This document shows, one piece after another, positions 22,933-32,467 of a stretch of 38,386 nt of DNA. Numbering within the stretch: the first letter of the stretch is position 1; each line of letters opens with the position of its first letter. A program made the position numbers and the translations under genes. The notes under the pieces were generated by a model. The model saw only the letters and a list, made by a program, of their open reading frames with translations. It did not search any database and was not told the origin of the DNA. The DNA lies in NCBI GenBank assembly GCA_016297945.1, contig JAEDFR010000016.1, positions 1 through 38,386 on the forward strand, written 5' to 3'. Source of the stretch: Lachnospiraceae bacterium (GTDB lineage: Bacteria; Bacillota; Clostridia; Lachnospirales; Lachnospiraceae).

Positions 22933-24211
22933 AGTCATAGTAGTCGGCGGAGGTGCTGCCGGAATGATGGCGGCAATTGCCGCAGCTGAATGTGGGCATT
23001 TAGTAACATTGTTGGAACAAAATGAGAAATTGGGAAAAAAGATTTATATTACAGGGAAAGGCAGATGCAATCTGACCAATGCCTCTGATTTGGAAAATGT
23101 TTTTTCCAATATTGTGACAAATCCCAAGTTTTTATACAGTGCAATATATGGATTTGATAATCAGTCTTCCATGGATTTTTTTGAGCAAAACGGATTGAAG
23201 ATAAAGATAGAACGTGGAAATCGGGTGTTTCCGGTATCTGATCACGCATCAGACGTGATTAAGACTTTGGAAAAATGTTTGCGCGCATTACATGTTGAAA
23301 TTCGATTAAACACAAGAATAAAAGAATTGATGATTGAAAAAGAAGCTCACAGTGCAGATAATAACGAAGAATGTGGTAGGCAAAAAAAGGGATACGGCTC
23401 GGTAATAAAAGGAATTGTAGATCAGCACGGTAAAAAATATGTAGCTGATGCGGTCATTTTGGCAACCGGGGGCGTGTCTTATGAGACAACGGGCGCAACG
23501 GGAGAGGGAATACGCTTGTCTGAGAAATGTGGACATCATATTTCACAGTTATGTCCGGCACTTGTTCCACTGGAAACCAAAGAGACATGGTGCCGGGATT
23601 TAATGGGGCTTTCCTTAAAAAATGTCAATGTTAAGATAAAAAATGGTAAAAAAGTGTTATTTGATGAATTCGGAGAGATGTTGTTTACACATTTTGGTGT
23701 CAGCGGACCTTTGATTTTATCTGCCAGTTCCAAAATTAATACGGTTTTGAAAAAACAAGATTTACAGATGTTTATTGATTTGAAACCGGCACTTAGTGAA
23801 GAACAACTACAAAAAAGACTGATTCGTGAATTTGAGGAAAACGGCCAGAAACAATTTAAAAATGCATTAAACGGATTGTTTCCCACAAGACTAATTCCAA
23901 TTATGATTTCTCTTTCGGAAATTAATCCGGAGAAAAAGGTCTGTGAGATTAGCAAGGCTGAGCGGCAGAAATTTGGTGGCTGTATCAAGGCACTTCCGTT
24001 GACAATTATCGGAACAAGAGATTTCAAGGAAGCGATTATTACCAGAGGTGGTGTCAGTGTCAAAGATATTAATCCGTCTACCATGGAATCTAAGATTGTA
24101 AAAGGCTTGTATTTTGCCGGTGAGATGATTGATGTGGATGCACTAACAGGCGGTTATAATTTGCAGATTGCCTGGTCAACCGGACATCTGGCAGGAAGTT
24201 CTATAGAGTGA
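22925..24211 (+). CDS. HI0933-family NAD(P)/FAD-dependent oxidoreductase
   Basis: 428 residues, a predicted flavoprotein. The Rossmann FAD motif is at the very N-terminus: VVGGGAAGMMAAIAAAE, then LEQNEKLGKKIYITGKGRCNLTN. A second nucleotide-contact segment is AVILATGGVSYETTGATGEG, and the C-terminal FAD site is ITRGGVSVKDINPSTMESK with GLYFAGEMIDVDALTGGYNLQIAWSTG. This is the full signature of the BaiN / HI0933 (YhiN) group. The cellular role of most members is unknown. In gut Clostridia, one relative (BaiN) was linked to bile-acid dehydroxylation, but the annotation cannot be carried over. It precedes cmk, the usual Clostridial order. Confidence 0.93.
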   Translation: MSKVIVVGGGAAGMMAAIAAAECGHLVTLLEQNEKLGKKIYITGKGRCNLTNASDLENVFSNIVTNPKFLYSAIYGFDNQSSMDFFEQNGLKIKIERGNRVFPVSDHASDVIKTLEKCLRALHVEIRLNTRIKELMIEKEAHSADNNEECGRQKKGYGSVIKGIVDQHGKKYVADAVILATGGVSYETTGATGEGIRLSEKCGHHISQLCPALVPLETKETWCRDLMGLSLKNVNVKIKNGKKVLFDEFGEMLFTHFGVSGPLILSASSKINTVLKKQDLQMFIDLKPALSEEQLQKRLIREFEENGQKQFKNALNGLFPTRLIPIMISLSEINPEKKVCEISKAERQKFGGCIKALPLTIIGTRDFKEAIITRGGVSVKDINPSTMESKIVKGLYFAGEMIDVDALTGGYNLQIAWSTGHLAGSSIE

Positions 24212-24345
24212 TTTGGCAAGCCGTATGAACCATAGCGGTATGAAACAAAACATTAAAAATAATTTAAAACAAAATTAGTGGATAAAGAAACAAAATTGTT
24301 TGGATAAGAAAACGAGAGAAAATCATTTGGAAAAGGAAAGAAAAG

Positions 24346-25008
24346 ATGAGTTATTCAGTAGCAATTGACGGTCCTGCCGGAGCAGGAAAAAGTACCATTG
24401 CCAAAATGGTTGCAAAGAAATTGGGATTTATTTATGTTGATACCGGTGCCATGTATCGAGCCATGGCTCTGCATCTTTTGAGAAAGGGGATTTCGGCAAC
24501 TGATTCGGCAGCTATCAGTGCAGCCTGTGAGGATGCGGATATTACAATCCGGTACCAAAACGGAGAACAGGTCGTATTATTAAATGGAGAAAATGTCAAT
24601 GGACTGATTCGAACCGAAGAAGTCGGAAACATGGCATCTTCCAGCTCTACCAATGGGGATGTCCGTAAAAAACTGGTATCATTGCAACAAAGACTTGCAA
24701 AAACAGCGGAAGTAATTATGGATGGAAGGGATATCGGAACCGTAGTTTTACCGGATGCCAATGTGAAAATCTATCTGACCGCAGGCAGTGATGTGCGTGC
24801 AAAACGCCGTTATGACGAACTGACTGCAAAAGGTGTTGCCTGTGACCTTCAAAAAATTGAAAAGGATATTATTGAACGGGATGAGCGGGATATGAACCGT
24901 GAAATTTCACCGTTAAGACAGGCGGATGATGCCGTATTGGTGGATTCATCTTATATGACCATTGAGGAAGTGGCAGAAAAGATTATCTCATTGATTAACA
25001 GGAATTGA
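24346..25008 (+). CDS. cmk: Cytidylate kinase
   Basis: 220 residues, phosphorylates CMP and dCMP with ATP for nucleic acid and lipid precursor supply. The P-loop is IDGPAGAGKST (7-17), followed by the CMP-binding YVDTGAMYRA, the GRDIGTVVLPDA segment and the lid region RAKRRYDEL with R.ERD..DMNREISPLR. All are standard for Cmk and the length is normal. The ATG has a GGAAAGAAAAG ribosome site. It is separated by about 130 bp from ispH, in the common cmk-ispH-rpsA order. Some Clostridia have plsC between them, and it is absent here. Confidence 0.97.
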   Translation: MSYSVAIDGPAGAGKSTIAKMVAKKLGFIYVDTGAMYRAMALHLLRKGISATDSAAISAACEDADITIRYQNGEQVVLLNGENVNGLIRTEEVGNMASSSSTNGDVRKKLVSLQQRLAKTAEVIMDGRDIGTVVLPDANVKIYLTAGSDVRAKRRYDELTAKGVACDLQKIEKDIIERDERDMNREISPLRQADDAVLVDSSYMTIEEVAEKIISLINRN

Positions 25009-25145
25009 TTTTTGTATATTTATGTAATATAAATTGATATTGGAATATCTATGAGAAAGAAAGTGAAATCGATCACGGCATTATAAAAATATCACATGCA
25101 TTTTAGTGATTTAGTGCGAAAAATGATGAATAGGAAAATAGAGTG

Positions 25146-25994
25146 ATGGAAGTGATTTTGGCAGAAACAGCCGGTTTTTGTTTTGGCGTAAAACGTGCGG
25201 TAGATCAGGTTTATGAACAGATCAGGACAGGAAAGAAAATATATACATTCGGACCCATTATTCACAATGAAAATGTTGTGGAGGATTTGGAAAAAAAGGG
25301 TGTTCGGGTCATTGACAACGTCGATGAGTTAGCGATGCTAACTGAAGGCAGTGTCGTGATCCGTTCCCATGGAGTATCAAAGGATGTTTATGAATTGATT
25401 CAGAAACAGGGATTGGAAATCGTGGATGCCACCTGCCCTTTTGTAAAAAAGATACACAGAATTGTGGAAAAAGAAAGTAAGCAGGGCTGTCAGATTATTA
25501 TCATCGGAAATGATTCTCATCCGGAAGTAGAGGGAATTAAAGGCTGGTGCGAGAAACCGGCTATCGTGGTGGAATCCAAAGAACAGGCCGAACAGGTTAC
25601 TCTTCCTCAAAATCAAAAAATATGTATTGTATCGCAAACGACATTTAATTACAATAAATTTCAAGAATTGGTTGAAATTATTTGTAAAAAAGGTTATGAT
25701 ATAAATGTTGTAAAAACGATATGTAACGCAACGGAAGAGAGACAAACAGAGGCAGCCGAGGTTGCCCGCAAAGTCAATACTATGATAGTGATAGGCGGTA
25801 CTCATAGTTCCAATTCACGTAAATTATATGAGATTTGCAAGGCGGAATGTGAGAACACTTTTTTTATACAGACTCTGAAGGACTTACAATCGGAGTTGAC
25901 CGTACCGGTTGGACCGGTGGGAATTACCGCAGGGGCGTCCACCCCAAACAATATAATTGAGGAGGTTCAAAATTATGTCAGAATTAACTTTTGA
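25146..25994 (+). CDS. ispH: 4-hydroxy-3-methylbut-2-enyl diphosphate reductase
   Basis: 282 residues, the last enzyme of the MEP isoprenoid pathway (HMBPP to IPP/DMAPP). The three Fe-S cysteines are present: C12 in AGFCFGVKRAV, C97 in DATCPFVKK and C193 in KTICNATEERQ. Substrate-contact motifs are GPIIHNENVV, RSHGVS and VIGGTHSSNSRKL, with GITAGASTPN near the end. The start is taken at ATG 25146 rather than the adjacent in-frame GTG 25143; AGGAAAATAGA lies just upstream. Its 3' end overlaps the S1 gene by 20 bp and contains the S1 ribosome site, as in the IspH-S1 fused or overlapping pairs of other Clostridia. Confidence 0.97.
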   Translation: MEVILAETAGFCFGVKRAVDQVYEQIRTGKKIYTFGPIIHNENVVEDLEKKGVRVIDNVDELAMLTEGSVVIRSHGVSKDVYELIQKQGLEIVDATCPFVKKIHRIVEKESKQGCQIIIIGNDSHPEVEGIKGWCEKPAIVVESKEQAEQVTLPQNQKICIVSQTTFNYNKFQELVEIICKKGYDINVVKTICNATEERQTEAAEVARKVNTMIVIGGTHSSNSRKLYEICKAECENTFFIQTLKDLQSELTVPVGPVGITAGASTPNNIIEEVQNYVRINF

Positions 25995-27099
25995 ACAAAT
26001 GCTGGAACAATCATTAAAAACGATCAGAAACGGAGAGGTTATAGAGGGTACTGTCATCGATGTGAAACCGGATGTTGCCGTATTGAATATCGGCTACAAA
26101 TCAGACGGTGTTCTTACCAGAAACGAATATACAAATGAAGCCAATTTTGATCTGACAACAGCTTTAAAGGTCGATGATAAAATTGACGTTAAAGTTATCA
26201 AAGTAAACGATGGAGAGGGACAGGTTCTTTTATCATACAAGAGACTTGCACTCGAAAAAGGTTACAAGAGAATTCAGGATGCTTTTGAAAATAAAGAAGT
26301 ATTAAAAGCAAAAGTTGCACAGGTGCTTGATGGCGGATTAAGTGTTGTTGTTGATGAAGCAAGAATTTTCATCCCTGCCAGCCTGGTTTCCAATGTTTAT
26401 GAAAAAGACCTGAGCAAATATGCTGATCAGGAGATTGAATTCGTCATTACAGAGTACAATCCGAAGAGAAGAAGATTTATCGGTGACCGCAAACAACTTT
26501 TAGTTGCTAAAAAAGCAGAAGAGCAGAAAGCTTTATTTGAAAAAATTCATATCGGGGACATTGTTGACGGTGTTGTTAAAAATGTTACCGATTTCGGTGC
26601 ATTCATCGATTTAGGCGGTGCAGACGGATTACTTCATATTTCTGAGATGTCATGGGGCCGTGTTGAAAATCCTAAAAAGGTTTTCAAAGTTGGTGATGCT
26701 GTGAAAGTATTAATCAAAGACATTGACGGAACCAAGATTGCTCTGAGCATGAAATTCGATGATACCAATCCTTGGAAGGATGCTACAAGCAAATATGCTG
26801 TTGGCAATGTAGTATCAGGTAAAGTTGCCAGAATGACAGACTTTGGGGCATTTGTTGAATTAGAATCCGGTGTTGATGCATTATTGCATGTATCACAGAT
26901 TTCTAAAGATCATATTGAGAAACCTTCTGATGTATTATCAGTCGGACAGGAAGTAGAAGCTAAAATTGTAGATTTCAATGAAAACGATCACAAGATTAGC
27001 TTGAGTATGAAAGCTTTATTGGAAACAGATGCAGATGATGATGCAGATGTGGTTTCCGTAGATGTTGAGCAGGTTATCTCAGAGGAAGGCGAAGCGTAA
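25975..27099 (+). CDS. rpsA: S1 RNA-binding protein (ribosomal protein S1 homologue)
   Basis: 374 residues with four S1 (OB-fold) repeats: about 15-85 (NGEVIEGTVIDVKPDVAVLN), 100-165 (VLKAKVAQVLDGGLSVVVDE), 187-257 (IGDIVDGVVKNVTDFGAFIDL with GLLHISEMSWGRV) and 272-345 (VGNVVSGKVARMTDFGAFVEL with ALLHVSQIS). Repeats 3 and 4 are the best conserved and the first two are divergent, as usual in low-GC Gram-positive S1 proteins. The C-terminal tail is acidic. It would bind mRNA on or off the ribosome. The start is ATG 25975, with GAGGAGG (25959-25965) nine bases upstream. The frame continues 6 codons further 5' (TTG 25957), overlapping that site. Confidence 0.93.
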   Translation: MSELTFEQMLEQSLKTIRNGEVIEGTVIDVKPDVAVLNIGYKSDGVLTRNEYTNEANFDLTTALKVDDKIDVKVIKVNDGEGQVLLSYKRLALEKGYKRIQDAFENKEVLKAKVAQVLDGGLSVVVDEARIFIPASLVSNVYEKDLSKYADQEIEFVITEYNPKRRRFIGDRKQLLVAKKAEEQKALFEKIHIGDIVDGVVKNVTDFGAFIDLGGADGLLHISEMSWGRVENPKKVFKVGDAVKVLIKDIDGTKIALSMKFDDTNPWKDATSKYAVGNVVSGKVARMTDFGAFVELESGVDALLHVSQISKDHIEKPSDVLSVGQEVEAKIVDFNENDHKISLSMKALLETDADDDADVVSVDVEQVISEEGEA

Positions 27100-27105
27100 T
27101 TCATA

Positions 27106-27885
27106 ATGGCTGTATATGATTATGAACAGTTTAAAAAAGCTGTATATGATTTAACACATATCGATTTAAACTGCTATAAAGAAAAGCAGATGAAAAGACG
27201 TATCGATACGCTTATAGCCAAAAACAGTGTTGACGGATATGCCAAATATGTGGAATTGCTGAAGACAAATCACGAGAAATTCGATGAATTTGTCAATTAC
27301 CTTACGATTAATGTATCTGAGTTTTATCGGAATCCGGATCAGTGGGAATATATGGACAAAACGATTATTCCTCAGTTGATACGTGATTTTGGTCCAAATC
27401 TAAAGATTTGGAGTGCAGCATGTTCAACAGGTGATGAACCGTATTCGCTTGTTATGGCATTATCCAGACATCTTCCGCTTAGCCAGATTACCATATTTGC
27501 TACGGATATTGATAATCAGGTGCTGGAAAAAGCACAGGCCGGTTTATACAATGAAAAGAGTATTGCGGCAGTTCCCGAAGATTTCAAAAAGAAATACTTT
27601 ACAAAAGTAGGACCTTCATACCGGATCAGTGATGAGATTAAAGCTCGTGTGAAGTTTAGTAAGCACAATCTTTTGTTAGATCCGTATCCGACGGATTACC
27701 ACTATATCATATGCCGTAACGTTCTGATTTATTTTACCGAGGAAGCCAAGGACGAGATTTTCCAAAGGTTTTATAATTCTTTGGTTCAAAAAGGAATCTT
27801 ATTCATCGGTAGTACGGAGCAGATTATTTCATACAAGCAGATGGGATTTACCAGAAAAGATTCTTTCTATTATGAAAAATTGTAA
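27106..27885 (+). CDS. cheR: CheR-type chemoreceptor glutamate methyltransferase
   Basis: 259 residues. The N-terminal helical CheR domain (about 5-60, YEQFKKAVYDLTHIDL and KQMKRRIDTLI) is followed by the SAM-binding domain. SAM motifs are IWSAACSTGDEPYSLVMAL (motif I), IFATDIDNQVLEKAQAGLY, and YHIICRNVLIYFTEEAK (the NVLIYF block). The FYNSLVQKGILFIGSTE block is present. Known CheR enzymes methylate chemoreceptors from SAM and tune adaptation. No receptor or other che gene is in the window, so its partners are elsewhere. It starts 6 bp after the S1 stop. The terminator at 27911 closes this unit. Confidence 0.95.
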   Translation: MAVYDYEQFKKAVYDLTHIDLNCYKEKQMKRRIDTLIAKNSVDGYAKYVELLKTNHEKFDEFVNYLTINVSEFYRNPDQWEYMDKTIIPQLIRDFGPNLKIWSAACSTGDEPYSLVMALSRHLPLSQITIFATDIDNQVLEKAQAGLYNEKSIAAVPEDFKKKYFTKVGPSYRISDEIKARVKFSKHNLLLDPYPTDYHYIICRNVLIYFTEEAKDEIFQRFYNSLVQKGILFIGSTEQIISYKQMGFTRKDSFYYEKL

Positions 27886-27910
27886 TAGATGATATTTGTA
27901 TATGAAAGTG

Positions 27911-27939
27911 AAAAGACAACCATTTGGTTGTCTTTTTTT
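27911..27939. terminator. Bidirectional intrinsic terminator between convergent genes
   Basis: AAAAGACAACCA (27911-27922) pairs with TGGTTGTCTTTT (27925-27936) around a TT loop. A T-run follows on the + side and an equivalent A-run precedes, so it can end both the cheR transcript and the minus-strand gene at 28008. Confidence 0.9.
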
Positions 27940-28007
27940 GCAACTACTTTTAAATTTGAGAAAAAGTGCATTTTTGAAACCTATTTTTATTTTGTTGACT
28001 TATTACA

Positions 28008-29120
28008 TCAACTGAGATTGCGCGCATGTGCAATCATATCTAAAATATGAAGAGCGTACTGGCGAAAAATTTCAGGCTGTTTTTTCATTTCTTCCGTCAA
28101 TTCAAAATAGCAGAGTGTATCTTCGTAGGACTGTTTGAAAATAGGCGTAAAAATGATGTCCCATTGCGGAAGATAAGCGGATTCCTTACGTGTGTAGCAA
28201 TTGGATGCCTTGGCCTGCTTGCGATGGTTTTTATCGACAAAACCTGCAACGGCTTTATGAAGTGCGATGTCTTCTTCGGGAAGATAGTAATAGTCTTTGT
28301 AGTTGGCATAAAAATATTTTAATTCTCCTTTATAAAGAGGAACCTTTAAAAACCCCTCCTTATCCTGGGCACTGAAATGGCAGCCTGCCTTGTGCATGGA
28401 AATCGGTTTGGGAAAAGCCGCCTGAAAACGAAGCTTCATCAAGATTTCATCACCATCCGACTGATCTTCATTGGTAAAGTGATTTGCCTGTACTTTTACA
28501 ACGCGGAAGGGTGCCATAAAAAGATCGGAGTAGGTCAAAATAGGAAGCAGTTTTAACATGCCTTTCATGTCATCTTCATTATGCAGAATTAATAATTCTT
28601 CCAGTTCTGCAGAGGGATTTTTGCAATAATCCTTGTAGATTTCGATTAGTTGACCTCCGTGATACTGGTCTTTGCGCTCGATTCCAAGAAAAGCTTCAAC
28701 GGTTTTTTGCTTACAGTTTTCGAGCCCTAAAATATCCTTATATGGCATGATGCGCTTATAAATATCGATGCCTTCCATCTGATCAAAAGGAGCATCTAAA
28801 TGGTATTGCTTGGCCTTTGTTTTCATGTAGGGAATATCAAAGGTATTTCCGTTAAAATGAATTAATGTCGTTTTGTCTGCGCATAGGGCAAAAAAAGATG
28901 AAAGAATTTCTTTTTCCTCAGAAGCATTTTCTGCAAAAAACTGGATTAGTTGTGGTTTGTTATCATCAAAATAAATGCATCCGATTTCGTATAATGAAGA
29001 TGATTTTGCTGAAAACCCGGTGGTTTCAATATCGACAAAGAGAATGTTATTAAGCGGTGCTATCCGGTCTAAGGGATATCTTTCCACATCAATGGAAAGT
29101 TCTTTTGTGAATGTTTTCAT
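28008..29120 (-). CDS. DEDDh-type ribonuclease H-like exonuclease domain protein (YprB family)
   Basis: 370 residues, the only gene read leftward. The 3'-5' exonuclease fold occupies about 25-195. Exo I is FVDIETTGF (D30, E32), Exo II is HFNGNTFDIPYMK (D95), and Exo III is HNEDDMKGM (H180, D184). All five DEDDh positions are present. Residues 195-370 form an extra domain with the pattern seen in YprB-like proteins (MHKAGCHFSAQDKEGFLKVPLYKGELKYFY). Its substrate is unknown. AAAGGATAGATACT before the ATG is the ribosome site. The converging cheR shares its terminator, and the rnf operon diverges from it across 463 bp. Confidence 0.88.
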   Translation of the reverse strand: MKTFTKELSIDVERYPLDRIAPLNNILFVDIETTGFSAKSSSLYEIGCIYFDDNKPQLIQFFAENASEEKEILSSFFALCADKTTLIHFNGNTFDIPYMKTKAKQYHLDAPFDQMEGIDIYKRIMPYKDILGLENCKQKTVEAFLGIERKDQYHGGQLIEIYKDYCKNPSAELEELLILHNEDDMKGMLKLLPILTYSDLFMAPFRVVKVQANHFTNEDQSDGDEILMKLRFQAAFPKPISMHKAGCHFSAQDKEGFLKVPLYKGELKYFYANYKDYYYLPEEDIALHKAVAGFVDKNHRKQAKASNCYTRKESAYLPQWDIIFTPIFKQSYEDTLCYFELTEEMKKQPEIFRQYALHILDMIAHARNLS

Positions 29121-29302
29121 AGTATCTATCCTTTTAGAAATTTTACTTGGAATTTTTTGTGCTTTCTTGATAATATAAATCTTTTTATAGATATGATATC
29201 TTTATACGATGTTATTTTACCATATTTCTTTTTCTAAGTCTTATTAAAATTTTGTTTTTGGCTTTGTTTCTTACATAGTTAGCAATCTTTTTAGGAACAC
29301 AA

Positions 29303-29408
29303 GTTGTCCATGCAGAAATATATATCTTGTCCCGCCGGCTTTTACGAGGTTTTGTGTTTTTCCTAGCGGCATGACGAACAAAATGACTGTCCGGTTTCAA
29401 CTGTCTGA
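29303..29408 (-). repeat. Palindromic repeat family, copy 3 (solo arm, inverted)
   Basis: Read on the minus strand this matches the right arm at 1-134 and 10955-11043: CAGTTGAAACCGG, TTTTGTTCGTCATGCCGCTA, CCTCGTAAAAGCCGGCGG, ATATATATTTCTG. The other arm is missing; instead only a small GTTTCA/TGAAAC hairpin remains at its edge. It lies in the 463-bp gap between the minus-strand gene and rnfC. The rest of that gap holds the minus-strand gene's upstream region and the rnf promoter. Confidence 0.85.
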
Positions 29409-29469
29409 AACAAAATCCATCCATAAATCTGTACATATCAGAAAAGTATGTATTTTTTACACGAATTTA

Positions 29470-29498
29470 TAGAAAAAATATCAAAAAAATAGTATAGT
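29470..29498 (+). promoter_or_regulatory. Predicted promoter of the rnf operon
   Basis: The -35 is TAGAAA (29470-29475, 4 of 6 matches), with a 17-bp spacer and the -10 TATAGT (29493-29498), about 85 bp before rnfC. The intervening leader shows no strong hairpin. Confidence 0.5.
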
Positions 29499-29583
29499 AG
29501 AAAAGAAAGCGGAATTGACTTCGCGAATATGAATTGAGAAGAATAACAGTGTACTGACACTGCAAAAAGAAAGAGGTAGTAAG

Positions 29584-30909
29584 ATGGGAGCAAGAGGAAC
29601 TTTTACCGGTGGCATTCATCCTTATGACGGTAAAGATTTAAGTAAGGATAAACCGATTAAAGATGTACTGCCCAAAGGGGATCTCGTATATCCGTTATCC
29701 CAGCATATCGGAGCACCGGCGGTGCCAATCGTTCAAAAGGGCGATCATGTGTTAACAGGGCAGAAGATTGCTGAAGCAGGAGGATTTGTATCAGCACCGA
29801 TTTATGCAACGGTTTCCGGTACTGTGAAAGGAATTGAAAAAAGACGGATTACATTAGGAGATAGTGTAGATTCCATTATTATTGAAAATGATGGCCTTTA
29901 TGAGGAAGTCGATTATGGTGTATGCAAGCCTCTAGAGGAACAAAGTAAAGAGGAAATCATAAAAAAGGTGCAGGCGGCAGGTGTTGTCGGCATGGGTGGA
30001 GCCGGTTTTCCGACTCATGTGAAGCTTTCGCCCAAGGAGCCTGATAAAATAGAGTATGTAATCGGTAACTGCGCAGAATGTGAGCCGTATCTGACTTCCG
30101 ATTATCGAAGGATGATTGAGGAACCACAGAAGGTAATTGACGGTTTAAAATGTGTCCTTGCTTTGTTTGATAATGCACAGGGGATTTTGGCTGTAGAAGA
30201 TAATAAGCCGGATTGTATCAAAGTATTAAAAGAGCTTACCAAGGATGAGCCACGCATTACGGTTAAGGGATTAAAAACAAAATATCCGCAGGGATCAGAG
30301 AGACAACTGATATATGCTGCAACCGGAAGGATGATCAATTGCGATCAACTGCCTGCAGATGCCGGATGTATTGTGGACAATGTAGATACACTGGTGGCAA
30401 TCAACAGTGCGGTAAGAGAAAACAAACCTCTGATGTACCGGATTGTCACGGTAACCGGAGATGCCATAGCCGATCCATGCAACTTCCGCGTGCGGATTGG
30501 TACCAATTATCATGAACTGATTGAAGAAGCCGGCGGATTTATAAAAGAACCGGCAAAGATTATTAATGGTGGTCCTATGATGGGATTTGCCCTGTTCCAT
30601 CTGGATGTACCTACAACAAAGACGGCGTCCGCGCTTCTTTGCTTAACAAAGGATGATGTTTCGGATTCTAAAGAAGGTCCGTGCATCAATTGTGGCAGAT
30701 GCGTTGAAGTATGCCCCGGTCGGGTAGTGCCCGCCAGACTTGCAGGTTATGCAGCAAGAGGCAATAAAGAAGCATTTCAGAAACATAACGGGATGGAATG
30801 CTGTGAATGTGGATGCTGTAGTTTTATCTGTCCTGCCAAAAGACCGCTTACCCAGCAGATTAAATCCATGCGCAAGATGGTTTTGGCAGACCGAAGAAAG
30901 AAATCGTAG
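29584..30909 (+). CDS. rnfC: Rnf ion-pumping ferredoxin:NAD+ oxidoreductase subunit C
   Basis: 441 residues, the peripheral subunit that binds NADH and FMN. The N-terminal lipoyl-like beta fold has VLTGQKIAEAGGFVSAPIYATVSGTVKGI. The GMGGAGFPTHVKL stretch (136-148) binds the nucleotide and FMN. Two [4Fe-4S] sites are near the end: CINCGRCVEVCPGR and CCECGCCSFICPAKRPL. The C-terminal coiled-coil extension seen in proteobacterial RnfC is absent, as usual in Clostridia. It is the first gene of the operon. AAAGAGGTAGTAAG precedes the ATG. Confidence 0.97.
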   Translation: MGARGTFTGGIHPYDGKDLSKDKPIKDVLPKGDLVYPLSQHIGAPAVPIVQKGDHVLTGQKIAEAGGFVSAPIYATVSGTVKGIEKRRITLGDSVDSIIIENDGLYEEVDYGVCKPLEEQSKEEIIKKVQAAGVVGMGGAGFPTHVKLSPKEPDKIEYVIGNCAECEPYLTSDYRRMIEEPQKVIDGLKCVLALFDNAQGILAVEDNKPDCIKVLKELTKDEPRITVKGLKTKYPQGSERQLIYAATGRMINCDQLPADAGCIVDNVDTLVAINSAVRENKPLMYRIVTVTGDAIADPCNFRVRIGTNYHELIEEAGGFIKEPAKIINGGPMMGFALFHLDVPTTKTASALLCLTKDDVSDSKEGPCINCGRCVEVCPGRVVPARLAGYAARGNKEAFQKHNGMECCECGCCSFICPAKRPLTQQIKSMRKMVLADRRKKS

Positions 30910-30920
30910 GAGGTAAAAAA

Positions 30921-31856
30921 ATGAGTGATTTCATGAAAGTGTCATCGAATCCGCATATTCGTTCGAAGATGTCGACTCAGATCATTATGCTTTGTGTAGT
31001 AATTGCACTTTTACCCACTACCGTCTTCGGCATATACAATTTCGGACAAAATGCGCTCATATTAGTCATTGTGACTATTTTAAGCTGTGTGCTTTTTGAA
31101 TTATTATTTGATTTACTGGTACATAAAAGCATTACAATTAAAGATGGTTCGGCAGTTGTAACGGGCTTGTTGTTAGCTCTTAACCTACCTCCGAATGCAC
31201 CTTGGTGGATTGGTGTAATCGGTGGTTTCTTTGCCATTGTAGTTGTGAAAATGCTCTTTGGAGGTCTGGGCCAGAACTTTATGAATCCGGCACTTGGCGG
31301 AAGATGTTTCTTACTTCTAGCATTTACATCCATCATGACGGATTTTGCAACGGATGCTTATTCAGGCGCAACTCCACTTGCTGCATTAAAGGCAGGAGAG
31401 CAGGTCAATGTATTTAAGATGGTAACCGGTTTTACTTCGGGAACTATCGGAGAAACATCCATGATTGCCATTGTGCTGGGAGCAGTTTTCTTAATACTTA
31501 TGGGAATCATTGATTTAAGAATTCCCGGAACCTATATCGTGACTTTTGTTATATTTATCGTTCTCTTTGGCGGTAGAGGTTTCGATTTTGATTTTATCGC
31601 TGCGCATCTTGCCGGAGGTGGTCTGATGCTTGGTGCATTCTTTATGGCAACCGATTATGTGACGCGGCCGATTACCATTAAAGGACAATATGTTTTTGGA
31701 ATTCTTTTGGGAATTTTAACCGGTATTTTCCGCATTTTCGGTGCGAGTGCAGAAGGCGTTTCCTATGCGATTATTCTTGGAAATCTGCTAACTCCTTTAA
31801 TTGAGAAATATACCATGCCGCATGCATTTGGCAGAAAAGGAGGTATGCATAGATGA
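30921..31856 (+). CDS. rnfD: Rnf complex subunit D
   Basis: 311 residues and about nine TM helices, a membrane flavin-carrying subunit. SGATPLAALKAG has T151 in the S-G-A-T motif where FMN is covalently attached in Rnf and Nqr relatives. Other family marks are GGLGQNFMNPALGGRCFLLL and MATDYVTRPITIKGQYVFGI. The ATG has GGAGGTAAAAAA upstream. It starts 11 bp after rnfC and overlaps rnfG by 4 bp (ATGA-type overlap). Confidence 0.97.
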   Translation: MSDFMKVSSNPHIRSKMSTQIIMLCVVIALLPTTVFGIYNFGQNALILVIVTILSCVLFELLFDLLVHKSITIKDGSAVVTGLLLALNLPPNAPWWIGVIGGFFAIVVVKMLFGGLGQNFMNPALGGRCFLLLAFTSIMTDFATDAYSGATPLAALKAGEQVNVFKMVTGFTSGTIGETSMIAIVLGAVFLILMGIIDLRIPGTYIVTFVIFIVLFGGRGFDFDFIAAHLAGGGLMLGAFFMATDYVTRPITIKGQYVFGILLGILTGIFRIFGASAEGVSYAIILGNLLTPLIEKYTMPHAFGRKGGMHR

Positions 31857-32467
31857 AAAATATGTTGAAAGAAGCATCTGTTTTGTTTGCAATTACCTTG
31901 ATTGCCGGATGTCTGTTGGGACTTGTTTATCAGGTTACCAAGGATCCGATTGCCCAGGCTCAGGAAAAAGCAAAAGAAGAAGCCAGCAAGGAAGTGTTTG
32001 CGGATGCTGACAGTTTCCGCTTACGGGAAGATATCACATCAGAGGATGCTGATAAAGTGGTAGCAGATGCCGGATACAACGTATCTGTTGATGAAGTATC
32101 CGAGGCGGTTGATGCCTCCGGCAATGTAATCGGATATGTTATTACCGTAACCGACCATGAAGGCTATGGCGGAGATATCCAGTTTTCCATGGGAATCCGC
32201 AATGACGGAACTCTGAATGGAATTTCGATTTTGAGTATTTCAGAAACTGCAGGACTTGGCATGAATGCCGATTCGGTTTTGAAACCACAATTTGAAAATA
32301 AAAAGGCAGAATTATTCAGCTATACCAAAACAGGTGCTCAAAGCGCTGACCAGATTGATGCTATCTCAGGAGCGACCATTACAACCAATGCCATTGTTAA
32401 CGGCGTAAATGCAGGACTTACCTGTTTTAGGACGATGTTAATGGAAGGAGGCATAGCAAATGAATAA
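31853..32467 (+). CDS. rnfG: Rnf complex subunit G
   Basis: 204 residues, one TM helix at about 8-26, the rest outside. The FMN-binding domain ends with DAISGATITTNAIVNG, where T175 is the predicted covalent FMN site. A glycine-rich loop (DHEGYGGDIQFSMGI) and ETAGLGMNAD are typical of the fold. It needs an FMN transferase (ApbE); none is coded in the window. The start overlaps rnfD and the end overlaps rnfE by 8 bp. Confidence 0.97.
   Translation: MKNMLKEASVLFAITLIAGCLLGLVYQVTKDPIAQAQEKAKEEASKEVFADADSFRLREDITSEDADKVVADAGYNVSVDEVSEAVDASGNVIGYVITVTDHEGYGGDIQFSMGIRNDGTLNGISILSISETAGLGMNADSVLKPQFENKKAELFSYTKTGAQSADQIDAISGATITTNAIVNGVNAGLTCFRTMLMEGGIANE

Noticed and set aside
29212..29436. Minus-strand open frame encoding a basic peptide (HFVRHAARKNTKPRKSRR)
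   Set aside because: It is the translation of a palindromic repeat arm. The same frame is present or broken in the other copies, and there is no ribosome site. Treated as a repeat.
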